DNA from: CAAFZY01 sp964410325 | GTDB taxonomy: Bacteria; Pseudomonadota; Alphaproteobacteria; RF32; CAG-239 | Assembly: GCA_964410325.1 (NCBI GenBank) | Contig: CAYPFN010000017.1 | Location: 1-28,828 of the forward strand | Direction: 5' to 3' | DNA: 28,828 nt | In this document: in pieces, positions 15,334 through 25,100 of the stretch | How positions within the stretch are numbered: position 1 is the first letter of the stretch | How the letters are laid out: each line of letters starts with the position of its first letter | Made by a program: the position numbers and the translations under genes | Notes under the pieces: generated by a model | Told to the model about the DNA's origin: nothing | The model's input: only the letters and a program-made list of their open reading frames with translations | Database searches by the model: none

Positions 15334-16404
15334 TTAAAAAGCCTCCAACGTATATGCATAAACTTCCTGATTAAAAACATTTTCCAGAAAAAACAGAGAT
15401 ATAAAGCATATAATTAGAGCAATCAACGGCGTAACAACCCAGCCGATAATAATTCGTCTGGAAATTCCCCAGTTAATGCCACGGCCACCTTTCAACAACC
15501 CGATCCCCAAAATTGCCCCTATAACGGCTTGCGTACTTGAAACTGGCACTAAAGGAAACGCCGGCAAGGAATGCGAAAGTAAAAAATCACGCAGTCCCTG
15601 CGATGAAAACAACAACAAAACAACTGCCTGGGCCATAACGACCGTTAAAGCCGCCAGTGGCGTCATCCTGAGCATATTATGCCCCACCGTATTCACCACT
15701 TTATGCGAATAAGTAACTATACCGACGGCAATAGCCATCCCGCCCAGTAAAAACAGAATTTGAATGCGAGACAGATAAACGATATCACCTACCTTAAAAT
15801 CTGTAAATGGCGACGAATCAACAAAAACACCCATGATATTGGCAATATTATTTGCTCCCAAAGCATAAGCGCACACAGCGCCCACCACAATCAAGGAAAC
15901 CCGCACATAACTATCCTGCCGCAACAAATGCATGTGCGAATAATGGATAAAGCAACGCAAAACAAAATAAAGAAAAACCGCAACAACACCGGATAAAATC
16001 GGACAGAACACCCATGTCCCGAAAATTTTGCCGAATACCGCAAAATCAGTCGATTCGCCGCAATAACAATTCCAACCGATAATTGAACCGACAATCGCCT
16101 GCGAAGTCGAAACGCTTAAACCTGTCCGCGACATCCAGTAAATAGTAACGGCTGCTGCCAAGGCAACCATAAAAGCCCCTGGCAAAGTATTAACCGAGCC
16201 AAGGCTATCCAAGGTCTCAGTAGTTCCGGCGCCGCCCAAAACCGCACCGAAAATAATAAAAATCGAGGCGATGACAGCTGCAGTATTAAAACGTACCATT
16301 TTGGTGCCGACGGCTGTACCAAAAATATTAGCGGCATCATTTGCGCCTAAAGACCAACCTAAAAACAAACCGCTACTTAAAAAAAACAAATAGCCAAAAT
16401 CCAT
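15334..16404 (-). CDS. pit: Low-affinity inorganic phosphate transporter, Pit family
   Basis: Pit proteins carry phosphate, usually as a metal complex, across the inner membrane with protons. The 356-residue product is very hydrophobic with about 9-10 membrane segments and has the duplicated signature of the family: SLGANDAANIFGTAVG near residue 20 and ALGANNIANIMG near 181. The ATG at 16404 overlaps the stop of the upstream DUF47 gene (TGATG), so translation is coupled. The DUF47-pit pair is a common bacterial unit. Confidence 0.93.
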   Translation of the reverse strand: MDFGYLFFLSSGLFLGWSLGANDAANIFGTAVGTKMVRFNTAAVIASIFIIFGAVLGGAGTTETLDSLGSVNTLPGAFMVALAAAVTIYWMSRTGLSVSTSQAIVGSIIGWNCYCGESTDFAVFGKIFGTWVFCPILSGVVAVFLYFVLRCFIHYSHMHLLRQDSYVRVSLIVVGAVCAYALGANNIANIMGVFVDSSPFTDFKVGDIVYLSRIQILFLLGGMAIAVGIVTYSHKVVNTVGHNMLRMTPLAALTVVMAQAVVLLLFSSQGLRDFLLSHSLPAFPLVPVSSTQAVIGAILGIGLLKGGRGINWGISRRIIIGWVVTPLIALIICFISLFFLENVFNQEVYAYTLEAF

Positions 16405-17063
16405 CAAATATCTCTCTTAACCACATAAATCAACAGTTGATCAATGCAATTCTCCGCCAAATCGGCAATATCCGCAACTTCGGTTAAAAAGGAATTCAGC
16501 TGAAGCTTATGCGCCAATTCCATATCCGAAGCAAAAACTCCCTCTTTCAAAGAAGCCGTTGTCTTATCGCTGTCATGTTCCAAAAGATAGACTTTTTTGG
16601 AATAGTCCCGTACCGCCGATAAATCATAAAAAAATGCCCGCGAAGCCATTGCTAGATTTTCGGCGCACTCACAGACTTGCGCCACAAGCTCTTTAAACCG
16701 TTCATGATATTTCTCCGGAATATCTGGCTGCTCAATATAAAATTTATGCGCCACTTCATCAAACTCATTAATGACCTTATCCAAGTTTTCCACAAGTTCC
16801 AAAACATTGCCGCGAAAATCCGGAATAAGGTTCTGAGAATATAGGCGATTCTCGATATCACGACGCAACACATCGGCATCGTGCTCGATTATTTTGATTT
16901 CCTTGCTTGATTTGCGGTACGCCGTGCTTCTTTTCTCTTTAAGAAAAGTATTAACCGCTTTTTTAAAAATCATAGATACTTCAATAATTTTATCATGAAG
17001 AGCGTCAATTTTCTGCTCCAGTTCTTTGGTATGGGAAAACAAAGAAATTTTTACATTAAACAT
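16404..17063 (-). CDS. DUF47 family (PhoU-like) protein, partner of Pit
   Basis: DUF47 proteins are all-helical, PhoU-like, and are thought to regulate the Pit transporter. The ATG at 17063 (219 residues) follows AGGGG by 6 nt; a TTG two codons earlier is possible but less likely. Typical features are the N-terminal FSHTKELEQKIDALHDKI, the metal-site-like EIKIIEHDADVLRRDIENRLY and the second EHDSDKTTASLKEG. No membrane segment is present. It is the first gene of a two-gene operon with pit. Confidence 0.9.
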   Translation of the reverse strand: MFNVKISLFSHTKELEQKIDALHDKIIEVSMIFKKAVNTFLKEKRSTAYRKSSKEIKIIEHDADVLRRDIENRLYSQNLIPDFRGNVLELVENLDKVINEFDEVAHKFYIEQPDIPEKYHERFKELVAQVCECAENLAMASRAFFYDLSAVRDYSKKVYLLEHDSDKTTASLKEGVFASDMELAHKLQLNSFLTEVADIADLAENCIDQLLIYVVKRDI

Positions 17064-17095
17064 TTCCAACCCCTATCATAAAAAGATCATTTGTT

Positions 17096-17124
17096 AACAT
17101 AATGCATAAAATTATGCTTGTAAA
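17096..17124 (-). promoter_or_regulatory. Promoter of DUF47-pit with a palindrome in the spacer
   Basis: TTTACA (17119-17124), 17 bp, TATGTT (17096-17101) on the minus strand. The spacer holds a short palindrome GCATAA-AA-TTATGC (17104-17117) that could be an operator shared with the divergent DsbA-like gene; this is inference. Confidence 0.5.
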
Positions 17125-17186
17125 TGAATAAATAATTGTTTAAATTAAATTTGTTTTAAACGCAAATTATTTGTAAGGATAATAAC

Positions 17187-17921
17187 ATGAATAAAAGTTC
17201 TTTATACTTATCGCTTTTGGCACTGGTTGTTTCCGCTGTAGCTATTGTTATGGCCACCAAGAAAAACGATCAGCTAGCTGTCGCTTCTGCTAATGAAGCA
17301 GGAATTTCATCTGTATTAAACGAAAATCCGCAAATCATTATTGATGCACTGCAGAAATATGAACAAATACAGCGTGAAGCTCAGGCAAGAGAAGCTGCCA
17401 AACTCTTTACTGACAACCTTGAAGCAATTAACAATGATCCAAATACACCGTTTGTCGGCCCGGAAGATGCTAAAGTTGTTTTGGTTGAATTCTTTGACTT
17501 TTCCTGCGGTTATTGCAAGAGATTAGCTCCAACAATCGAACAAATTATCAAAGCTAACCCGGATATAAAAGTTGTCTTTAAACCGATTACGTTTGTTGCT
17601 CCGATTTCAAAGTATGCCGCTCAAGCTGCTTTGGCTGCTGACAAACAAGGCAAATTCTTGGAAGTTTATACCGCAATGCTGGCTAACCCTCAGTTGTTGA
17701 CGGAAGATAAGATTAATGAATTTGCTAAGAAAGCGGATTTGGATATGGATCAATATGAAAAAGACGTCAATTCTGAAGAGGTTAAAAAGACTATTCAGGA
17801 TGTCGCTGCCCTGGCTCAAAAACTTCAAATTCACGGCGTTCCGTCCCTGGTTCTGAATGGTCAGGCACTTCAAACCGTTGATCCGAAAGGTATTCAAGCA
17901 GCAATTGATGCTTTGAAATAA
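17187..17921 (+). CDS. Exported DsbA-family thiol oxidoreductase (Com1-like)
   Basis: The 244-residue protein has an N-terminal hydrophobic helix (residues 5-23) without a clear cleavage site, so it may be a membrane anchor facing the periplasm. A helical linker precedes a thioredoxin-fold domain with CGYC at 107-110 (EFFDFSCGYCKRLAPTIEQI) and a cis-proline loop GVPS at 217-220. This layout resembles alphaproteobacterial Com1/DsbA-like oxidoreductases (BdbD-like), which form or rearrange disulfides in exported proteins. AAGGA precedes the ATG. The gene is monocistronic with a strong terminator. Confidence 0.88.
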   Translation: MNKSSLYLSLLALVVSAVAIVMATKKNDQLAVASANEAGISSVLNENPQIIIDALQKYEQIQREAQAREAAKLFTDNLEAINNDPNTPFVGPEDAKVVLVEFFDFSCGYCKRLAPTIEQIIKANPDIKVVFKPITFVAPISKYAAQAALAADKQGKFLEVYTAMLANPQLLTEDKINEFAKKADLDMDQYEKDVNSEEVKKTIQDVAALAQKLQIHGVPSLVLNGQALQTVDPKGIQAAIDALK

Positions 17922-17939
17922 TACCATTTCACAAAAAAA

Positions 17940-17971
17940 ATGCCTTTGAAAAATTCAAAGGCATTTTTTTT
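17940..17971 (+). terminator. Terminator of the DsbA-like gene
   Basis: Perfect 11-bp stem ATGCCTTTGAA/TTCAAAGGCAT with a 3-nt loop followed by eight T. Confidence 0.93.
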
Positions 17972-18105
17972 GCTTTGTCGCAAATATATGTCGGAGCTTT
18001 TTCTCTCCAGATTAGTCAAATAAGTATAAAAAACAACCAAACATACAGAATATGCCACGTTTTTATTATAGAACTGAGTACCTATCACAAATCTCGGGAA
18101 TATTT

Positions 18106-19587
18106 CTATTTATTATTCTTTCCGATTTCATAGCCATTGTTTCCTTTTGCAAAAGAGCTTGCCAAAGCTAATCCATCAGCATGACAGGCATAAATCCGAT
18201 ATAAAACATCCCCCCTAGCAATTATATCTCCTGTCTTTTTTATCAAAAATAAACCAGCGCCAGGATATTGCCCCATACCGGCAAGTAATCCGATTTTCCG
18301 TATATTTTTATTATCAATCGTTAAAACTTTTCCGCTATTTGTCGCCAAAACATCATGCACCAACCTTCCCATATCTGTTGAATCTGCTTTCCCTTGTACC
18401 TTGATAATCTGATTAAATGCTTGCAAAGCCCGGCCAGATGCCAATATCTCCTTGGCCGCATTATATCCCTGTCCACCACGCAGTTTAGGATCAAATTCCA
18501 AAATCCGACCGGCTAGGAATAAGGCCTTTTCTTTCAGATCTTTCGGAGCATCTTCTTTATTATGTAAAATCTGCATAACACCCCGAGCCTCCAATAAAGC
18601 CCCCACACCCATGCCTACCGGTTCTCGTCCGTCGGTTACCACAACATCAACATTTATACCCAACAAATCACCGACATGCTCTAAAAATTTACGAACATAA
18701 ACCGCTCTTTGTGCATTTTTAACCAAAGTCTCTGATCCAACCGGCACATCAACCACTAAATGCGTTATTCCTGCGGAAACCTTTGCCGCCAACATTTCAA
18801 TTGCGGCAAATATTTCATCCTCAATACCAAGATAATGGTTCACCTCCCGTAATACTGACAAAGTTTTATATACCGGTAAAATATTGTCATTAACAACAGC
18901 CACTCGATTCTTTTTAACCATCTTTTGTAATTCAATTATTTTTTTATCTATATCGGTAAACAACCGTATCATGCCAGATACATCTCCACCATCTCTAATC
19001 ATTTTCGGCATCGGTAACCCATAAGCGGCCACAATTGCCGCAATAATTAAATCCGTATTACTGCCGGGAATATTTCCAAGACAACAGCTGTCAACAACAA
19101 TATCCTCTTCATCCCAATATAACTTATGTTCCTTTGTCAGGGCTTCGATTAAAGAAACCGCTTCCGTCGGTGTCAGAAAGGAATGGCAGGCTGTAAGAAA
19201 AGCTGCGACATCAATATTTGCATATTGATGCATTCGGATATCATTGACAATTGCCTGATATTCATTAAAATTCAACATATTGCCATAAACTTTTTTATGT
19301 ATAAAAGCCAAGCTTTGTGGCTTTTCCGTCAAAACCATGGAAACTCTGGCTCCTTCCGGTAAACTAACTTCCCGAAAAGCTTCGGTATTTAAAGCCAATT
19401 CGCCGGGCTTCACCAAACGATTATTTTCGACGATATTCAAAAAAGCCCTCACCGGCACAGCGCCGCCGTGAATTTCCACATATGTCATATTTTGAATATT
19501 ATCAACTTTATAAGCTGTACATTGCCTGTTAACAAAGGCAATATTTTCATTAAATGAACATATCGGCAGATGTTTCAGCAACAGCAT
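18106..19587 (-). CDS. Thymidine/AMP-phosphorylase-like protein with a degenerate active site
   Basis: The ATG at 19587 follows GAGGAG and gives 493 residues, the length of the archaeal-type AMP/thymidine phosphorylase group, which splits a nucleoside or nucleotide with phosphate. The three-domain layout is present: a small N-terminal domain, then FNEYQAIVNDIRMHQYANIDVAAFLTA, and the C-terminal KLRGGQGYNAAKEILASGRAL. The phosphate-binding loop, normally KHSIGGVPGN-T, reads DSCCLGNIPGSNT (166-178). The pyrimidine-binding motif, normally SSRAITSPAGTAD, reads MIRDGGDVSGMIR (196-208). Key Lys, Ser, Arg and Thr residues are therefore replaced, and classic activity is doubtful. The rest of the frame is open and well conserved, so it is probably a functional but repurposed protein, not a pseudogene. 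Confidence 0.82.
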   Translation of the reverse strand: MLLLKHLPICSFNENIAFVNRQCTAYKVDNIQNMTYVEIHGGAVPVRAFLNIVENNRLVKPGELALNTEAFREVSLPEGARVSMVLTEKPQSLAFIHKKVYGNMLNFNEYQAIVNDIRMHQYANIDVAAFLTACHSFLTPTEAVSLIEALTKEHKLYWDEEDIVVDSCCLGNIPGSNTDLIIAAIVAAYGLPMPKMIRDGGDVSGMIRLFTDIDKKIIELQKMVKKNRVAVVNDNILPVYKTLSVLREVNHYLGIEDEIFAAIEMLAAKVSAGITHLVVDVPVGSETLVKNAQRAVYVRKFLEHVGDLLGINVDVVVTDGREPVGMGVGALLEARGVMQILHNKEDAPKDLKEKALFLAGRILEFDPKLRGGQGYNAAKEILASGRALQAFNQIIKVQGKADSTDMGRLVHDVLATNSGKVLTIDNKNIRKIGLLAGMGQYPGAGLFLIKKTGDIIARGDVLYRIYACHADGLALASSFAKGNNGYEIGKNNK

Positions 19588-19770
19588 TCTTTTTCTCCTC
19601 AAAAGCTTTCTCTAGATTAAAGCTTACAAAATCATCCTTTATTTTTCGTAAAAAGCAATCACATAACATTTATCAACCAATAACCAGCTTGCCACTGCTT
19701 TTTTCCTGATTATATCGATTTTACCATTTGGCATAATTTAGTATTTAATAATATATTTTAGGAGGAAAAT

Positions 19771-19953
19771 ATGAGTTGCGGATATCATTCCCATAAATCT
19801 TCATCTACCAATGCATCAAGCAGTTCTTCAATGAGAGATGAAAACTCTAAATCAACAGAAAAAAGTGTAAATAATCAGACCTCAACCCCTGCCCCAAACA
19901 AGAAGTTGAAACATAACAACAAAGGCCAGAAAAGATGTTTTTATAAGGTATAA
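19771..19953 (+). CDS. Small Ser-rich protein of unknown function
   Basis: A 60-residue product, MSCGYHSHKSSSTNASSSSS at the start and KKLKHNNKGQKRCFYKV at the end, with a Ser/Asn/Lys-rich disordered composition and two terminal cysteines. The strong AGGAGG 5 nt before the ATG argues for translation. No family is recognised. Confidence 0.6.
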   Translation: MSCGYHSHKSSSTNASSSSSMRDENSKSTEKSVNNQTSTPAPNKKLKHNNKGQKRCFYKV

Positions 19954-20029
19954 ACAAAAAATAAACATTTAACAACCGATTAAAATTAAATAAAATCATA
20001 AAAAATTAGTTCAACTGCAAAAAAAAGTC

Positions 20030-20058
20030 TTGCAAAATAAAAAAAACTACCGTAGATA
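20030..20058 (+). promoter_or_regulatory. tRNA-Gln promoter
   Basis: TTGCAA (20030-20035), 17 bp, TAGATA (20053-20058), ending 16 bp before the tRNA. Confidence 0.6.
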
Positions 20059-20074
20059 TATGAAACACAAATAT

Positions 20075-20149
20075 TGGGGTGTCGCCAAGTGGTAAGGCAT
20101 CGGCTTTTGGTGCCGACATTCGTTGGTTCGAATCCAGCCACCCCAGCCA
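20075..20149 (+). tRNA. tRNA-Gln (anticodon TTG)
   Basis: A 75-nt cloverleaf: acceptor TGGGGTG/CACCCCA, anticodon stem TCGGC/GCCGA with loop TTTTGGT (anticodon TTG, reads CAA), T arm with GGTTCGAATCC and encoded CCA. Its 3' end faces the integrase gene, so it is the probable attachment site of island 2. Confidence 0.96.
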
Positions 20150-20158
20150 AGAATAAAA

Positions 20159-20196
20159 CCTAACTCATTGTTTTTATGATGGGTTAGGCTTTTTAT
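20159..20196 (+). terminator. Terminator of tRNA-Gln
   Basis: Stem CCTAACTCA/TGGGTTAGG (one G-T pair) followed by CTTTTTATTT, between tRNA-Gln and the integrase. Confidence 0.75.
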
Positions 20197-20239
20197 TTAA
20201 CTACTGTATCACGGTAATTTCAGCAGGGTGATACAGCAG

Positions 20240-22069
20240 ATGACAAATAACAACCCGAGACTATTGGTCAGGAAAAATACTTATTACATAAGAGTCGCAG
20301 TCCCAAGATGCATTCAACATCTGGTTAAACGTCAAGAATTCAGATATTCTTTAAACACAAAGGATTACTATGAAGCTCTAACAAAATTGAGACGCGAATC
20401 TTTTAAGATTGACCTATATATCGCGTCTTTAAGAGAATTGAATATGGAAATAAAAGGCAATAGAGTAATTTTAACAGATGAGGAATTTGACCAGATTTTG
20501 GTATATAGGCTGCGTGTCATTGAAGATTTTATTGAGAACAACTATAAAATTATCCGCTTGGGCAAAGTCAATTTTGAAGACATTGGGCTATTCACCCAGA
20601 AAGCGGTTGATAAGCTAAATCAAAAATATGACCTCACCTTACCTGATGAAATATATAAATCAGACGACTTTAATTATTTGGGACATGTTGTTAATGAGCT
20701 ATTTTGGCAGTTTATAGATTGGATAGGTAAAAGACCGGATACAAAGTTATCCTCCAAAAGAATCACCGAAGAGGTTTTGGAGAAACGAGCTAGCTTCTTC
20801 CAATTCATGGGCAATGACGAAAACACTCAAAGAGGAGCCCAAATGCTGAGCTTTATCCGCTCCTTAAAGGATATAGAGCAATACACCGAGGAAAAAATTA
20901 AACGATTAAAATATGATAAAAGGACAGGAACAAACAATCCCAAAATCAGGCATTTATTACAAGCAATGAGAGCACAAAAGAACCAAGATATTGCTAATGC
21001 TTTTAATACTAAAACCAAATGGGAAGATGTTTTTGAAAATATGATTCGTCCTGCCATGCATTCAAGAACCACCACTTTAAGCACTTTGAGACAAAAGAAA
21101 AACTGTTTGGAAACCATTTTTGAATTGATGGATGTTCAATATGTTGAGAATATAAACTTTGATAACATCAAGGCAGTTAATACACTAATTTACAGAGTTC
21201 CCAAAAAATGGAAGGAAAGAAACCCAGGCAAACGATTGCTGGATGTTCTACTCCCAGAAAAAGTAGAACTAAATGATAACAGAGTTATGAGTGCCACCAA
21301 CATCTGCAAATACCTGACTATCTTTCAAGAATTTTTGAAATATTGTAGAAAAGAACGACTTTTAAACGATGATATGGCAGATATTATCACGAAGCCGATT
21401 GTTAATAAGAATAAAAATAACTGGAAACCATTTACCAACGAGGACTTACTCCTTATCTTCAATCGTAAAACCTATTTTAAACGGTTTAAAAATGGAGATA
21501 ATGCAAAATTCTGGATTCCCTTAATTAGTCTTTATTCTGGTGCTCGTTTAAACGAAATATGCCAAATCAGGCTTGAAGATATAAAAAATGATGATGGAAT
21601 TGATTATTTTTGTATTGACGATGCTGGTGAAAATCAATCCGTTAAAAACTTTCCCTCTAAAAGAAGAGTTCCCATACATCCAATGCTGAAACAATTAGGA
21701 TTGATCAAACAAATTGAACAACAGAGAAAACTGAAAAAGGAAAGATTGTTTGACTCGCTAACCTATTCAGAAAAAAACAGGTATGCTGGCATAATAAGTA
21801 AGGCTTTTAGATACTATCTTGATAACAAAATCAAACTAACAGATAACAAAAAAGTGTTTCATTCTTTCAGGCATACAGCACGAAGTCAATTTTGCGCTCT
21901 GGGAGTTAGCGAAGAAGATGTTAATATTCTTTGCGGATGGGAAGGAAAAGGAGCTGGTGCTAAAAATTATCTTCACCGAGATAGCCTCCCCATCAAAAAA
22001 CTGTATAAATCACTTGCAAAGCTCAAATATCCTCAGTTAGAAGAGAAACTTATTGAGTGGTATTTATAG
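20240..22069 (+). CDS. int: Tyrosine recombinase / integrase of a tRNA-Gln-inserted element
   Basis: Phage-type integrases cut and rejoin DNA at att sites. The 609-residue product starts with an arm-type domain LVRKNTYYIRVAVPRCIQHLVK, typical of large integrases with a DUF6538-like start. The catalytic domain has YSGARLNEICQIRLEDI (first Arg, near residue 440), HSFRHTARSQF (His-x-x-Arg, near 545), GWEGKGAGAKNYLHRD with the likely nucleophile Tyr near 577. The ATG at 20240 is used; a GTG at 20228 is also possible. Position and direction right after tRNA-Gln are classic for an integrative element. No second copy of the tRNA 3' end is seen before 28828, so the element probably continues beyond the window. 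Confidence 0.93.
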   Translation: MTNNNPRLLVRKNTYYIRVAVPRCIQHLVKRQEFRYSLNTKDYYEALTKLRRESFKIDLYIASLRELNMEIKGNRVILTDEEFDQILVYRLRVIEDFIENNYKIIRLGKVNFEDIGLFTQKAVDKLNQKYDLTLPDEIYKSDDFNYLGHVVNELFWQFIDWIGKRPDTKLSSKRITEEVLEKRASFFQFMGNDENTQRGAQMLSFIRSLKDIEQYTEEKIKRLKYDKRTGTNNPKIRHLLQAMRAQKNQDIANAFNTKTKWEDVFENMIRPAMHSRTTTLSTLRQKKNCLETIFELMDVQYVENINFDNIKAVNTLIYRVPKKWKERNPGKRLLDVLLPEKVELNDNRVMSATNICKYLTIFQEFLKYCRKERLLNDDMADIITKPIVNKNKNNWKPFTNEDLLLIFNRKTYFKRFKNGDNAKFWIPLISLYSGARLNEICQIRLEDIKNDDGIDYFCIDDAGENQSVKNFPSKRRVPIHPMLKQLGLIKQIEQQRKLKKERLFDSLTYSEKNRYAGIISKAFRYYLDNKIKLTDNKKVFHSFRHTARSQFCALGVSEEDVNILCGWEGKGAGAKNYLHRDSLPIKKLYKSLAKLKYPQLEEKLIEWYL

Positions 22070-22096
22070 GTAATATTAAGGCATGGTATTACCAAG

Positions 22097-22121
22097 CCAA
22101 TCTATTATAGATATAAGGAAA
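22097..22121. repeat. RM-cassette border repeat, copy 2
   Basis: Matches 3746-3770 at 22 of 25 positions, in the same orientation relative to the downstream end of a minus-strand RM gene. It is followed by an inverted repeat at 22135-22163. Confidence 0.75.
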
Positions 22122-22134
22122 GTTTTGAGAAGTA

Positions 22135-22163
22135 GAACAGGCAGAGTATGGCCCTGCCTGTTC
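22135..22163. terminator. Hairpin between the convergent integrase and type ISP gene
   Basis: A perfect 10-bp stem GAACAGGCAG/CTGCCTGTTC (22135-22144, 22154-22163) between converging genes. It lacks a clean U-tract on either strand, so termination is plausible but not certain. Confidence 0.6.
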
Positions 22164-22181
22164 AGTTAAAAAGACTGTTTA

Positions 22182-25100
22182 TTATTTCAAATCCAGTTTG
22201 GGCAAGCTATTAACAATCTTCATTGTTTTAATGCTGACTGTAATGATTGATAAAATCAAGTCCAGGATATAGCGCGGATTATTGTGTTCCCAACTCCAAT
22301 CATTTGGGTCATTAGTGATACCACTATCTTTATCTGTCTTGACCTGGTATCTGTCCATAATCCATTCTATTGCGGATTTGCCATTGACTACATAATCATA
22401 AGCTTCTAATGGAATATTCTCTATGCGAATATAAGAATTATAGACCAAAACAGATTTATCAACATCTTTGCCATTTTTACCAAAGGTCAGCTTTTCCACA
22501 CGGAAATTCCCGGTTTCTGCCCCGATAACCTTCACATCAGGATATGGCAGCACAGTTTCATAATTCAGATGTAATTCTGCCAGCTCACGACCCGCCTTGC
22601 TGAATGCCCAGAAATCAGCAGGAACATCCACCAATGGTATTCTCGGAAGCATTTTTTTCAAATCAGCCACAAATTGTTCCCGGTAATCTTGGGAATGGAG
22701 CAAACCATAGACATAGTAGAAAATATCTTCTTTGCTTACCTTGTGTCCATAACGTTCTCTACACAGATTCAAGATAAAATCAGTAATACCATCCCTGTGG
22801 ACATAGTTTTCCTTACCCTGGTCAAAGAGAGTGCCGACATTTCCATCAATTTTTTCATAATAGTATAACGGGAAATATTGAGAATTGCTATTTAATTGTA
22901 AATCACCTATTTGATTTACAATTAAAGCTGAGAAATCTTTATTAGCACCAATTCCAGAAACACAAATACACATATTTTTGTGGTCAGGTGATGGAAAAAT
23001 TTCTCCCCACTGTCCTATACGGTGAATCATTTTATCACCTTTATACAGATATTGTTTAGAGAATGGTCTATATACTGAGAAGACTATTTTTTCTTCTTCA
23101 TAATTAGCATAATTTCCTCTTTGTAAATGAGAGATAAGGCTACTACTCCAACTAATTTTGGTTTTATCGTATGATATAATATTTTCTAATTTTGCTGTTT
23201 TATTTACATTTTTTATATCAACCCAGTGTTTTACTTCTTTATTATAAAAATCTACAATATTTTGAGAATTTGTTTTCAATTTATCTTTTGAATAATTATA
23301 AACCCATGCATCTCTATTTGTATTAACGCCCAAAGAATTTAATGTAAAAACACTTTTGCTCTGATGATTGAACTTTTTATCTGGTTCAATAGGTATAAAA
23401 GCCCCAAACAAATCACTTCTCTGGTTTAACCAATCATTGTGTTCATTGGGTTTTAAGACTTTCCAATCTATTTCAGAATTACTGATATCTTTGAACTGTT
23501 TTAAGATTTCAAATTTTTCAGTTCTTTTCAGATAATCACCAATATCGTGGTAATAAATGATTGCTTTGTCTGTCTGCTGTTTGGGTTTCTTCACAAGTAT
23601 TGTAATGGCAACACCTGTCATAATATCAAAGACATTCTGCCCTTCTTTGGCTGATGCATCTTTTGATTTTCCTCTAATAGCCCCGCGCAAGTTAAACACA
23701 TAGATAGAACTAAACTCTTTTTCCAAACACCTTCTAAAACCATCCATACTATTATTATCTAACCAGATACCATTTGTGATAAAACCAATTATTCCACCAT
23801 TTTCCTCATCAAGTCTATCAGATGACCAGCGGAATGCTTTGATATAAGTATCATATATTTTGTTTTTATTTGCGGCTTTGGAGTATTTGACATAAGTTTC
23901 TTCAACTCTGCCATCTAATTTAGGGTATTTCTGATTTTGGGCATTGTCATTGGCGTTTTTCTGACCTACGGAATAAGGAGGATTGCCGATAATCACTTGG
24001 ACAGGGAGTTCTTTCTGCTCCATTACGCGTTCGGAGTTTTGCAGAAGCATATCTGAGAAGAGTTCATCAGCATTATCAGATTCACCTAATTGGAAAGTAT
24101 CGGTCAGACATATACCATTGAAAGTTTTATAGCCATTTTCAAGACCGACAGCATCGTGATAAGCGTTTTCAATGTTTATTGATGATATATAATAAGCCAG
24201 CAATACAATTTCATTGGCATGTAATTCCCTGGCATATTTGCGAGGCAAGTCTTTTTTATCAATTAAACCCTGTTGTATCATTCTGGTAATAAATGTTCCT
24301 GTTCCGGTAAACGGGTCAAGAATATGCACATTTTCATCAGACAGATTGCGATTGAACTCTTTTTTCAAAACCTTGGCCACAGATTGATTTATAAAATCCA
24401 CCACTTCAACCGGGGTGTAAACAATGCCTAACTGTTCCACAACCCTGGGAAATGCTGTTTTGAAGAATTTGTCATACAGCTCTACAATAACTTTCTGCCG
24501 GCCTTCGGCATTGTCTATGCCTTTCACTCTTTCTTTCACAGATTCATAGAATTTGTTTAAGACTTCCGTATCTTTATCAAATGCCTGTTCTTCCAGCAAA
24601 GCGACTATATTCTGTAATGATTTGGAAACCGGGTTATTGGCAACAAACGAATAATTTTCAAACAAGGCTTCAAAAACAGGCTGAGTAATCAAATGTTGAG
24701 CCAACATCTGCACCACCAGATCAGAGGAAATTGATGGATTTATATTTTTTCTGACACCTGCTAAAAACTCTTCAAAAACTTTTTTATGCTTTTCATCTGT
24801 TGTAATCAGACGGTTGATACGTTCAATATATCTCTGCGCAATTTGTGCCACATCATTTGCCCATTCTACCCAATACTGACGATTGCCAACCTTTTTAACC
24901 ATTTTGGCAAACATGGCATCCTGCAGTTTCTCCAAATATGGAAGACTTAACTGTTTTACATCGCTATCACCATTACCTCCCGTTCCCGAATGACCATCAT
25001 CAAGACCCATGACCTTAATGCGATTACCTTTTTTCCTGTTCAGGTCTATGTGATTGACTTCCGCATCAAATCTGTCATCATGAGACCTCAAAGCGTTTAA

